Assembly (NCBI GenBank): GCA_023417815.1
Contig: JAEZEI010000052.1
Location: forward strand, 62,001 to 126,000
From: Bacteroidota bacterium
GTDB lineage: Bacteria > Bacteroidota > Bacteroidia > Chitinophagales > Chitinophagaceae
DNA length: 64,000 nucleotides
Direction of reading: 5' to 3'
Below, piece after piece: positions 44,109-52,487 of the stretch (the stretch's first letter is position 1; every line of letters begins with the position of its first letter). A program made the translations under genes and the position numbers. A model generated the notes under the pieces. That model ran no database searches and had not been told where the DNA came from. It was given only the letters and a program-made list of their open reading frames with translations.

Positions 44109-44630
44109 ATGGGGAACGAGTTACGAACAGAAAGGTTTTTATTGAGACCCTTTAATGATGATGACCTTGAGAGTGTTTTCAAAGGCCTTTCCCACCCGGA
44201 GGTGATACCATATTATGGTGTTCATTATGAAAGCCTGGAGGCAACGAAGGAGCAAATGAAATTCTTCAGGGAACTGGAAGAGAATGGCACCGGGATGTGG
44301 TGGGCCATCTGTTCGCCCGACAACCGGATCTTTTATGGTGCCGGCGGATTAAACGGCATCAGCCATGAACATAAAAAAGGTGAGATCGGGTTCTGGTTGT
44401 TGCCGGAACACTGGGGTATGGGAATTATGCAGGAAACCTTCCCGGTTATTTGCGATCATGCATTTACGGCAATGGGCCTTCACCGCATCGAGGGTTTTGT
44501 AGAATCCGGCAATGTAAACTGCAAACGTGCCATGCAAAAACTAAACTTTAGTCATGAAGGCACGATGAAAGATTGTGAGATCAAGAACGGACGGTTTATT
44601 AGTCTTGATATTTACGCATTAATAAGATAA
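44109..44630 (+). CDS. RimJ/RimL-type GNAT acetyltransferase
   Basis: A 173-residue acetyltransferase of the RimJ/RimL branch. It begins LRTERFLLRPFNDDDLESVF; the pyrophosphate loop region is IGFWLLPEHWGMGIMQETF (about 98-116), and GFVESGNVNCKRAMQKLNF closes the site. Characterised relatives acetylate N-terminal alanines of ribosomal proteins or other amines. It starts directly after the previous stop. The target here is unknown. Confidence 0.87.
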   Translation: MGNELRTERFLLRPFNDDDLESVFKGLSHPEVIPYYGVHYESLEATKEQMKFFRELEENGTGMWWAICSPDNRIFYGAGGLNGISHEHKKGEIGFWLLPEHWGMGIMQETFPVICDHAFTAMGLHRIEGFVESGNVNCKRAMQKLNFSHEGTMKDCEIKNGRFISLDIYALIR

Positions 44631-44663
44631 ATTAGCCTAACGATCATTAACATCTTATCTGTT

Positions 44664-45470
44664 TTGTCAAGCGTATCCGTTTCTACAGCATGCATGAATT
44701 GTGAAGGACCTATTGTCCAGGGACAACGTTTTTGTTCGTCATGCGGGCAGAGAGCAGAAGTTCACCGGATATCAGCCCATGAGGTTGTGCATGATACAGT
44801 GCATTACTTCACACATGCCGACAAAAGTATCTTTCGCCTGGTAAAAAGCCTCGCTCTCCAGCCTGGTGTTGCGGCAAGAGAATATGTTGCTGGAAAAAGA
44901 ACGCAGTGGTTCAAGCCATTAAACTTCCTTCTTATAGTTGCAGCAATTATAGCCCTAATGACAGGCCTTTTTTATAAAGAGAATGATAAGATAGTTGTTA
45001 AGATGAGGCAGTCTGCGGAAAGGATCGAAAACCCTGCTGCTAAAAATAATTTGCTGCAAAAGGCCAGGCGGGTAGAAAATGTGAATTATATAACCGGCCG
45101 TTATTCTAACATCATAAACATCGTTGCAACACCATTTGTTACCATTTTCTTCTGGCTGGCTTACCGTAAAAGGTTCAATTATTTTGAATGCCTGGTTGGC
45201 CACATGTATTTTACAGGTTTTGTTACCTTGTTATATGCATTGATATTCGTGCCCCTGATAAATATTTTTCCTGCGATCAACCTGTATGCGCTGGGGTTAT
45301 TTTTTCTTATCGAGGTGCTATATAAGGCAGTTTCGTTTTACCGGTTCAATAATGTTCCTGGTACAGGGCCGTTGTTAAAAGCCGGCCTCACATCATTTTT
45401 TACCACGATCTTCTGGATAGCTCTGACCGGTACAGCGATAGCATTCTATATAGCCGGGAAATTATTTTAG
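44664..45470 (+). CDS. DUF3667 family zinc-ribbon membrane protein
   Basis: A 268-residue protein with an N-terminal zinc ribbon (C-x2-C at CMNC and CSSC, within about 10-32) and then HEVVHDTVHYFTHADKSIFRLVKSL, the DUF3667 signature. Four to five membrane segments follow (about 85-265). The family is widespread in Bacteroidota and has no known function. The TTG at 44664 gives the longest form; ATG at 44694 (MNCEGPIVQGQRFC) is an equally good start that keeps the zinc ligands. Confidence 0.82.
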   Translation: MSSVSVSTACMNCEGPIVQGQRFCSSCGQRAEVHRISAHEVVHDTVHYFTHADKSIFRLVKSLALQPGVAAREYVAGKRTQWFKPLNFLLIVAAIIALMTGLFYKENDKIVVKMRQSAERIENPAAKNNLLQKARRVENVNYITGRYSNIINIVATPFVTIFFWLAYRKRFNYFECLVGHMYFTGFVTLLYALIFVPLINIFPAINLYALGLFFLIEVLYKAVSFYRFNNVPGTGPLLKAGLTSFFTTIFWIALTGTAIAFYIAGKLF

Positions 45471-45472
45471 GT

Positions 45473-46051
45473 TTATTTATTATCCTGCTTCCTCACGTAC
45501 TTTGTAAGTACCACTATCAACTGGCCTTCTATTTTTCCTTCAAGCTGCTCAATATTGTCGGGCACCAGGCGGATATTCTTGATCACCGTTCCCAGGCGTG
45601 CATTTACGGATGAACCTTTTACATCAAGCGATTTTGTCAGGATCACTGTATCACCGTTCTGAAGCATTACACCATACGCATCGCGGTGTACCGAGCCTGA
45701 ATCGCTTTCATGATCGCCTGATGCTTTTGCCCATTCCAGGTTCTCATCATCAAGGTAGAGCATGTCGAGGCTTTCCGATGCCCATGATTCATTCCTGAAC
45801 CTGTTCAACATTCTCCATGCCATCACCTGCACCCCCGGAACTTCGCTCCACATTGTATCTTTCAACACTTTAAAGTGACCTGGATCAGGTTCTTCTTTCT
45901 TTTCTATCTGCGCATAGCATTTATTGCAAATGAATATGCAGTTCGCCTCGGAACGTACAGGCTGAGGCTTTACATCATATACCAGGCTTCCTTCGCCACC
46001 ACATAGTTCACAATTTCCTCCACTGCGTTCTTTTACTTTTTTATCAGGCAT
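45473..46051 (-). CDS. PhnA/YjdM family zinc-ribbon protein
   Basis: A 192-residue protein with an N-terminal zinc ribbon (CELCGG and CNKCYAQI) and the C-terminal PhnA domain, DAYGVMLQNGDTVILTKSLDVKG and IKNIRLVPDN. Despite its name, the family is not a phosphonoacetate hydrolase, and its role is unclear. A longer frame starts at 46087, but an exact TAAATTTG promoter element (46077-46070) lies between that start and the ATG at 46051 (MPDKKVKERSGG), so the shorter form is used. Tail-to-tail with the DUF3667 gene. Confidence 0.88.
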   Translation of the reverse strand: MPDKKVKERSGGNCELCGGEGSLVYDVKPQPVRSEANCIFICNKCYAQIEKKEEPDPGHFKVLKDTMWSEVPGVQVMAWRMLNRFRNESWASESLDMLYLDDENLEWAKASGDHESDSGSVHRDAYGVMLQNGDTVILTKSLDVKGSSVNARLGTVIKNIRLVPDNIEQLEGKIEGQLIVVLTKYVRKQDNK

Positions 46052-46069
46052 ACTGTAATATTGAAGGCG

Positions 46070-46077
46070 CAAATTTA
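46070..46077 (-). promoter_or_regulatory. Predicted -7 promoter element for PhnA-family gene
   Basis: The minus strand reads TAAATTTG, an exact match, 18 bases before the ATG at 46051. It decides the start choice for this gene. Confidence 0.55.
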
Positions 46078-46148
46078 CTAAATACATTCCTCATGCCTGT
46101 ATTCAAAATTGCTTGTTATATATTAATCATGTTTAAATAATAACCAGA

Positions 46149-46655
46149 ATGACTAGCAGGATATTTAAAATCATTTCTTCCGGCGGACTGAAAAATGCAG
46201 TTAACAGTGAAATAGTGGATATAATTAAGAATGAAAATGATTTCAACGAACTCATTGCTTACCTTGATCATGATGAAAGGCATGTTAGAATGCATGCTGT
46301 TGATGGGGTGGAAAAACTCACCATTGTCAATCCCGGATGGCTTAAGCCTCATAAGAAGTTCCTGATGGACATGATGGAGAAGTATGATGAAAAGGAATTT
46401 CGTTGGCATATTGCACAGATCATTTCCCGGTTAAAATTTAATGAAGCTGAGGCCGGGAAGGTTTGGGATCTCCTTTCTTCGTGGCTGAATAATAAAAAAG
46501 AGAGCCGGATCGTGCGCGTATTTTCCCTGCAGGCTTTGTATGATATAAGTAAGTCGTACCCGGAATTAAGAGATGACCTTGTTCAATCTGCAAGTGAGGC
46601 GAAGCAGGAGAATATCCCTTCACTTAATTCAAGAATAAGGAAACTCGGACTTTAA
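46149..46655 (+). CDS. HEAT-repeat-like small protein
   Basis: A 168-residue, probably all-helical protein made of two or three HEAT-like pairs of helices (IAYLDHDERHVRMHAVDGVEKL; WHIAQIISRLKFNEAEAGKVWDLLSSWL; VRVFSLQALYDISKSYPEL). Such repeats bind other proteins; no catalytic motif is present. No signal peptide. Its stop overlaps the convergent gene's stop by 4 bases. The specific role is unknown. Confidence 0.7.
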   Translation: MTSRIFKIISSGGLKNAVNSEIVDIIKNENDFNELIAYLDHDERHVRMHAVDGVEKLTIVNPGWLKPHKKFLMDMMEKYDEKEFRWHIAQIISRLKFNEAEAGKVWDLLSSWLNNKKESRIVRVFSLQALYDISKSYPELRDDLVQSASEAKQENIPSLNSRIRKLGL

Positions 46656-47437
46656 TCCTGTTCGTATAAAATGATCCTGACAGCAGAATCATTTTGAAGC
46701 TGCCTGTTAAGGAGGTAGGATATAGCACTCGCTGTATGTTTTTCAGACCATGTCAGTACCGGGTAATTCGGAAAAGAATGTTTAAGGAATGGATATTGAA
46801 AATAATATCCGGATACCGCCGAAGCGGGATTGGCAGCCATGTCATTTATCATTGTTTCAGCAAAGTGTTTAATAGCGCTTTCTTCTTCGGTATAAGGATT
46901 AAAAAAGGGTGCATAAACAATAGTTGCATACCCGTTTTCACAAAAAGGTTTTAGTGAAGCAGCATCGGGTGATTCAACCAGGATGGGTTTATTGAAAGCG
47001 GATCTTATTTCTTCCAGCTTTGAAAGCGCTGCCATTTTGTTTTCCCCGGAAAGGTTCTTTACGTCCAGCCAGATGGCAGATATCATAGTATGTTCATACA
47101 ATAATGAATCAAGGGTTAGTTCGCTGATCCTGGAACTGTCGTGGTAAACGAAGAATTCCATTTTCTCTTTATCGAAATAAACATCTGACTCAATGCCGGA
47201 GAGTGATTCAATGGAGTTGCGCTTTTCGATTGTATTTATTGCCTTCAGCCATTCCTTACTGGAAGTATTTATAGAATGATGGCAGGGGGTTGTGGTGGAA
47301 ACAGGGAATTCTGAAAACCCTGAGGGCATCATGACCCTGGTCATCCCTTTGTGCAGCATGATGTCGGTGCTCAGCAACAGCAGCAGGATCAGTACTGAAA
47401 TACTATATTTGTTGAACAACAATCGTCGAAGCCTCAT
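46652..47437 (-). CDS. Membrane-anchored PLC-like/FAM151-like TIM-barrel protein
   Basis: A 261-residue protein with one N-terminal membrane anchor (about 12-26). The rest has the order of a phospholipase C-like or FAM151 (menorin) barrel: WLKAINTIEKRNSIESLSGIESDVYFDKE, then FVYHDSS, then AIWLDVKNLS and PILVESPD. It lacks the HRG motif of glycerophosphodiester phosphodiesterases, so catalysis is uncertain. The start lies only 15 bases from that of the divergent transferase gene. The fold assignment is by eye and tentative. Confidence 0.5.
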   Translation of the reverse strand: MRLRRLLFNKYSISVLILLLLLSTDIMLHKGMTRVMMPSGFSEFPVSTTTPCHHSINTSSKEWLKAINTIEKRNSIESLSGIESDVYFDKEKMEFFVYHDSSRISELTLDSLLYEHTMISAIWLDVKNLSGENKMAALSKLEEIRSAFNKPILVESPDAASLKPFCENGYATIVYAPFFNPYTEEESAIKHFAETMINDMAANPASAVSGYYFQYPFLKHSFPNYPVLTWSEKHTASAISYLLNRQLQNDSAVRIILYEQD

Positions 47438-47452
47438 CAGGTTTAAATTATA

Positions 47453-49252
47453 ATGGCGCTCACCAAAATGTTCCTGGACAGGTCGGCCCGGGCGGGAATT
47501 TTCCTGTTCATAAAACTACTCATTTTACTGTGCCTGGTAAAGCTTCTTTTTGCTTTATTCAACTTCCCCTTATTTTCCTTATCCTTCCAATGGTTCAAAA
47601 CATTTGCCTGGGGAATGTTTTATGATGCTCTTATCCTGGTGCTGTTTCTCCTGCCACTCAGGTTATTTCCCATTATCGCACAAAACAGGTGGATCAGGAT
47701 AACCTGGTCATCAGCGATCGCATTTATGTTCTTCCTGAATTTACTTGACGTGTTCTATTTCAGGTTCCACCACCAGAGGGCAAGTGCCGACTTATTATAT
47801 GTGCTTTCCGGGGCTGGAGGATCGGTCACCAAACATCTGCTTGTCGCTATGGCAGTGATAATCGTTATGTTCTTCATCGTTTGGCTGATACAACACTGGT
47901 TGAAGATCTTTTCAAAATACAACCGGCGGTCGTTTTGGATACTTGCTGTTATTCCGTTGATGCTTTTACTACCAGCCGGAATGATGCTGCCCACTTACCC
48001 GCTTACACAATTACGAAGTAATGAACTGGTGGTAGCGCAGAATTCGTTTCACACTTTTACTTATTCTATTTTCAGGAAGAAGGAATCTTCTTTGCTTCCA
48101 TTCACCTATATGGATGCGGAAGAAGCCAGGAGGCAGGTAAAAAATGTGACGAGGATCGTTCCGAAATCCAACAAGAGAAACGTCATGCTTTTCATTATGG
48201 AAAGCGTCCCTATGGATCTGTTCGATGAAGGACCATACAAGACCAGGCTGCCTTTCTTTGATTCATTGAGATCAGTTTCTACCTGGTTCCGGAACGCTTA
48301 CAGTTATTCCCACAACAGCAACAAGGGAATAACAGCAATACTCGCCAGTCTTCCTACGCTTACTGATATTCCTTTGTATCATTCAGGATATACAACTTTA
48401 AAAAAATCGTCCCTGGGAGACATTCTCAAAAGCAGGGGTTATGAAACTTCGTTCTTCATCGGCGATGAATATGATGATTTTGGTTTTGCTAAGTTCTGCA
48501 ACTGGACAGGACTTGAATATTATTCCCGGGAGGATATGAAAGTGCCCGCGGAAACAGATCGTCATACACTTGGATTGCACGATGAGCAGGTTGCAGAGTT
48601 TGTATCCATGAAACTCAGGCAGGGAGGAAAACCTTTCGTTTCGGTATTCTATAATCTTTCCACCCATTTTCCTAACGACCTGCCAAAGAATTTCCGGTCT
48701 GATCCTGCACTGACCACTCCAATGAATGCAATGCGCTATTACGACCAGGTGATAGGAAACTTTTTCAGGTCAATAAGGGAAGAGGCATGGTTTGAAAATA
48801 CGGTCTTTATTTTTTGCAGCGACCATTGGATGTTTCCTGATCACCGGGATGAAACTATGGATCCTGTTAATACTTTCAGGATCCCCGTGATGATCTTTGA
48901 TCCAATGAACGAAAGTGCGAAGATTGAAACTGCACCGGTGAGCCAGTTCGACATTTTTCCAACCATTCTTTCCTATGCCGGAATTGATACAATCATCACC
49001 GCTTATGGAAAACAGCTTGCCAGCCTGGATACCAACAGGATCGTTTTTACCCGGGAGAATAATGTATTATACCAGGCCTTCGATAAAGATTTCGTGCTTG
49101 GCTTCAATGCTGTGAACGGACGCACCGAATTTCTTTTCAAACTCACTTCCCGCGAGGATCTCGCCGGTAAAGGTCTCGCAAAGGAAGAACAATTAAGGAA
49201 AGCAATACAGGCATTACTGCAGGTATCTGCAGATCATTACCGTGGAAGATGA
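47453..49252 (+). CDS. LTA synthase-like phosphotransferase (sulfatase superfamily)
   Basis: A 599-residue membrane enzyme. About five membrane segments (about 14-180) carry an extracytoplasmic sulfatase-fold domain. Metal and active-site residues fit the alkaline phosphatase superfamily: Glu250 in FIMESVP, probable nucleophile Ser289 in NSNKGITAILASLP, and FCSDHWMFPDH near 454-464. In Firmicutes such enzymes move glycerol phosphate; in Bacteroidota, without lipoteichoic acid, a phosphoethanolamine or phosphoglycerol transfer to lipid or glycan is more likely. The stop abuts that of metG (TGATCA). Confidence 0.8.
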   Translation: MALTKMFLDRSARAGIFLFIKLLILLCLVKLLFALFNFPLFSLSFQWFKTFAWGMFYDALILVLFLLPLRLFPIIAQNRWIRITWSSAIAFMFFLNLLDVFYFRFHHQRASADLLYVLSGAGGSVTKHLLVAMAVIIVMFFIVWLIQHWLKIFSKYNRRSFWILAVIPLMLLLPAGMMLPTYPLTQLRSNELVVAQNSFHTFTYSIFRKKESSLLPFTYMDAEEARRQVKNVTRIVPKSNKRNVMLFIMESVPMDLFDEGPYKTRLPFFDSLRSVSTWFRNAYSYSHNSNKGITAILASLPTLTDIPLYHSGYTTLKKSSLGDILKSRGYETSFFIGDEYDDFGFAKFCNWTGLEYYSREDMKVPAETDRHTLGLHDEQVAEFVSMKLRQGGKPFVSVFYNLSTHFPNDLPKNFRSDPALTTPMNAMRYYDQVIGNFFRSIREEAWFENTVFIFCSDHWMFPDHRDETMDPVNTFRIPVMIFDPMNESAKIETAPVSQFDIFPTILSYAGIDTIITAYGKQLASLDTNRIVFTRENNVLYQAFDKDFVLGFNAVNGRTEFLFKLTSREDLAGKGLAKEEQLRKAIQALLQVSADHYRGR

Positions 49253-51364
49253 TCAGCTGACAGAACTTCCATTCGCAGTACCGTTTTCAGGGCTTACGAA
49301 TTTTAATTTGCCATTATCTTCCGCCATCAATATCATTCCATTGCTTTCGATCCCGCGCATTTTACGGGGCGCAAGATTGGTTACCACAACCACCTGTTTA
49401 CCGGTTATCTCCTCCGGCGAAAAATGAAGCGCTATTCCACTTACGATGGTTCGTTTTTCATTTCCAAGGTCAACTTCAAGTTTGAGCAGCTTATCAGCCT
49501 TCTCCACTTTCTCTGCCTGGGTAATGGTCCCGGTTTTTAATTCCAGCTTTGCAAAATCATCATATTGGATGGTTGCTTTTGCAGGTGATGCCTGTTCGGT
49601 TGCAGGCGGCGCGGTATTATTGTTTTCCATGGCTTTGCTTTTTATTTTCAGTTTTTCCACCTGGGCCTCCACTTCGGTATCTTCTATCTTCCTGAATAAA
49701 AGTTCAGGCGCACGAAGAGAGTATCCCACGCTTAAAAGGTCCATCCTTCCTGCGTTTTCCCAAGCCAGCATCTTGTCAACCACCTTCATCATATGGTTCA
49801 TCCGCTTCGCGGTGAAAGGAAGGAATGGATTCATCAGGATAGATAGGTTCGCCGTGAGTTGAAGGCAAACATGAAGACAGTTATCGATCCGCTGTTGTGC
49901 AGAAGGATCATTCGCAATATTTTTTGCTACTATCCAGGGTTCTTTTTCCTGCATATACCTGTTTCCCTTGCGGGCAAGGTCTATTACATCCTCCAGGGCA
50001 TCACGGAACCGGAACGATCTTAGTTTCTCCTCAAGCTTTGCTTTGGTAAAACTGATCTCCTGTGCCATCTGCCTGTCTGTATCATCCATTATGTCTTTAT
50101 GGATCGGGGGAACTTTGCCATTGCACAGCTTATGCATCAATACAAAGGTGCGGTTCACGAAATTGCCGAACACGGCAACCAGCTCGCTGTTCACTGCATC
50201 CTGGAATCCTTTCCATGTAAATTCACTGTCCTTTGTTTCAGGCGCTATTGATGTAAGGTAATAGCGAAGTGCATCCACCATCTGGTCGCCGCCATTTTCT
50301 TTCTTCACGAAGTCTGAAATGTATTCATCCATTTCGATGCTCCATCCGCGGCTCGTGCTCATTTTATCTCCTTCAAGGTTCATGAATTCATTCGAAGGCA
50401 CATTTCCAGGAAGAATATATCCATAAAGCTTCAGCATCACGGGGAAGATGATGCAATGGAAAACGATATTGTCTTTACCGATAAAATGCAGCAACTGTGT
50501 GTCCTTTTCAAACCAATATGGCTTCCAGTCTTTTTTGTTTTCGAGTGCCCATTGTTTCGTTGCGCTTATATAGCCTATGGGAGCATCGAACCATACATAT
50601 AATACCTTGCCTTTTGCTTCTTCAAGCGGAACCTGTACTCCCCAGTCAAGATCGCGCGTTACCGCTCTTGGCTGAAGTCCTGCCTCTATCCAACCTTTGC
50701 ACTGGCCAAGCACATTCGCCTTCCAGTCATCCTGGTGTTCCTTAAGGATCCATTCTCTCAGGAAATCTTCATGTTTGTCCAAAGGAAGGAACCAGTGGGT
50801 TGTATTCTTTTTTACCGGGGGCTTTCCGCTAAGGGTACTGTGAGGATTAATAAGCTGATCCGGGCTCAGGGAAGTTCCGCATTTTTCACATTGGTCGCCG
50901 TATGCCTTTTCATAACTGCACACGGGGCAGGTTCCTGTAATGTACCTGTCGGCAAGAAAGGTATTGGCTTCCTCGTCAAAGAATTGTTCCGTTTCTTTCT
51001 GGATAAGGTCGCCCTGTTCATTAAGCTTTGAAAAAAAATCCCGGGCTGTTTCATGATGAATGGGTTCCGAAGTCCGGTGGTAGATATCAAACGATATTCC
51101 CAGGTCATGCATATTGCTTTTGAGCAACTCATGGTACTTGTCAACGATCTGCCTGGGTGTGGTTCCTTCTTTCATGGCCTGCATCGTAATGGCCGCTCCA
51201 TGTTCATCGCTCCCGCATATATAAATCACATCTTTCCCGGCTGCGCGCAGGTAACGGACATAGATATCAGCAGGCAGGTAGGCTCCGGCCAGGTGACCGA
51301 TATGTTTGGGTCCGTTGGCATAAGGAAGGGCAGAAGTGATCAGGTATCTCCGGGGTTCAGTCAT
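49253..51364 (-). CDS. metG: Methionine--tRNA ligase
   Basis: Charges tRNA-Met. The class I signature is HIGH in ANGPKHIGHLAGAY, and the second is KMSTS (a KMSKS variant, in EGDKMSTSRG). The zinc knuckle is CPVC/CEKC. A C-terminal tRNA-binding OB domain is present (about 590-700), so the enzyme is the dimeric long type of 703 residues. The frame extends to a TTG at 51370, but the ATG at 51364 (MTEPRRYLITSALPYAN) fits the family and lies 17 bases after a TAATTTTG element. Confidence 0.96.
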   Translation of the reverse strand: MTEPRRYLITSALPYANGPKHIGHLAGAYLPADIYVRYLRAAGKDVIYICGSDEHGAAITMQAMKEGTTPRQIVDKYHELLKSNMHDLGISFDIYHRTSEPIHHETARDFFSKLNEQGDLIQKETEQFFDEEANTFLADRYITGTCPVCSYEKAYGDQCEKCGTSLSPDQLINPHSTLSGKPPVKKNTTHWFLPLDKHEDFLREWILKEHQDDWKANVLGQCKGWIEAGLQPRAVTRDLDWGVQVPLEEAKGKVLYVWFDAPIGYISATKQWALENKKDWKPYWFEKDTQLLHFIGKDNIVFHCIIFPVMLKLYGYILPGNVPSNEFMNLEGDKMSTSRGWSIEMDEYISDFVKKENGGDQMVDALRYYLTSIAPETKDSEFTWKGFQDAVNSELVAVFGNFVNRTFVLMHKLCNGKVPPIHKDIMDDTDRQMAQEISFTKAKLEEKLRSFRFRDALEDVIDLARKGNRYMQEKEPWIVAKNIANDPSAQQRIDNCLHVCLQLTANLSILMNPFLPFTAKRMNHMMKVVDKMLAWENAGRMDLLSVGYSLRAPELLFRKIEDTEVEAQVEKLKIKSKAMENNNTAPPATEQASPAKATIQYDDFAKLELKTGTITQAEKVEKADKLLKLEVDLGNEKRTIVSGIALHFSPEEITGKQVVVVTNLAPRKMRGIESNGMILMAEDNGKLKFVSPENGTANGSSVS

Positions 51365-51381
51365 ATACAATTATGTGGCTG

Positions 51382-51389
51382 CAAAATTA
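51382..51389 (-). promoter_or_regulatory. Predicted -7 promoter element for metG
   Basis: The minus strand reads TAATTTTG, an exact match to TAnnTTTG, 17 bases before the metG ATG. Confidence 0.5.
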
Positions 51390-51427
51390 GCGATACAATC
51401 GCAATCGCGGATTTTGTAACTTAAACC

Positions 51428-52432
51428 ATGGACCGTCGCGATTTTATACAGTCTATAGCCCCGGTTGCTGCCGCCGCAGCACTGAACCAATGGCATTCTA
51501 AAGATGATGCTGCAAAACAGCCCGCGTTCCTGCGAACGGGCGATACGATCGGGATTGTGGCAACCGGAGGAAGTATTTCCCGCGAAGCGGTAGAGCCTGC
51601 CGTACAACAATTAAAAGCATGGGGTTTCGCTGTAAAGATCGGTAGCACCATAGGGAAACAGTATAACACATTCGGTGGAACAGATGAGGAACGTGCAAGG
51701 GATCTTCAACGCATGCTTGACGACCGGGAGGTGAAAGCAATTCTTTGTGCGAGGGGCGGATATGGGACAGTTCGGATTATAGACAGTCTCGATTTTAAGC
51801 AATTCCGGAAACATCCAAAGTGGATCGCAGGGTTCAGCGATGTAACGGTGCTGCATTCCCACATCAGCAGGAATTTTAATATTGCCACAATTCATTGCAA
51901 GATGTGTAACAGTTTTCCAGGGGATCCTTCGGCATCTGATCCCGTTCAGCGCGCAACGATCGACAGTATCCGGGCGGCGCTGGTTGGAGAGCCTATGGTA
52001 TATTCTGCATCGATCAATCCTTCAAACAGGTATGGTAAAGCAAGCGGGCGACTAGTGGGGGGAAATCTAAAGATCCTGGAAACCCTGGCCGCTACCAAAA
52101 GTGATCTTAATTGTGATGGCGCTATCCTCTTTATTGAAGACACGAATGAATACTTATATAATATAGACAGGATGCTGGTGAACCTGGAACGCACCGGCAA
52201 ACTGCGAAACCTTGCAGGCCTGTTGGTGGGTGGTTTCAAAATTAAACCCGATGACCCTGGTGAAGAATTCAACCAGGCCCTTGAACAGATCGTGCTTTCA
52301 AAAGTTTCATCCTTCAATTATCCGGTAGGTTTCAATTTTCCTGTTGGACACCAACGTGAAAATTACGCGGTGAGGTGCGGCCTGGTGCATACGATGGAGG
52401 TTGGGGTGAATGGAACAAGGGTGGAAGCATAA
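51428..52432 (+). CDS. LD-carboxypeptidase, peptidase S66 family (copy 2)
   Basis: A 334-residue S66 peptidase related to the copy at 36659-37570. ILCARGGYGTVRI precedes the nucleophile in IAGFSD (Ser137); LFIEDTNEYLYNIDRML supplies the Glu, and NFPVGHQ the His. It has an extra N-terminus, MDRRDFIQSIAPVAAAAAL, resembling a twin-arginine or 'RRDF' secretion leader, so it may act in the periplasm, unlike copy 1. Divergent from metG with a 63-base gap. Confidence 0.87.
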   Translation: MDRRDFIQSIAPVAAAAALNQWHSKDDAAKQPAFLRTGDTIGIVATGGSISREAVEPAVQQLKAWGFAVKIGSTIGKQYNTFGGTDEERARDLQRMLDDREVKAILCARGGYGTVRIIDSLDFKQFRKHPKWIAGFSDVTVLHSHISRNFNIATIHCKMCNSFPGDPSASDPVQRATIDSIRAALVGEPMVYSASINPSNRYGKASGRLVGGNLKILETLAATKSDLNCDGAILFIEDTNEYLYNIDRMLVNLERTGKLRNLAGLLVGGFKIKPDDPGEEFNQALEQIVLSKVSSFNYPVGFNFPVGHQRENYAVRCGLVHTMEVGVNGTRVEA

Positions 52433-52487
52433 CCGCCCATATCCACCCGCAATGAAATCATTCCCTAATTTTACCCAAAACCTATAT

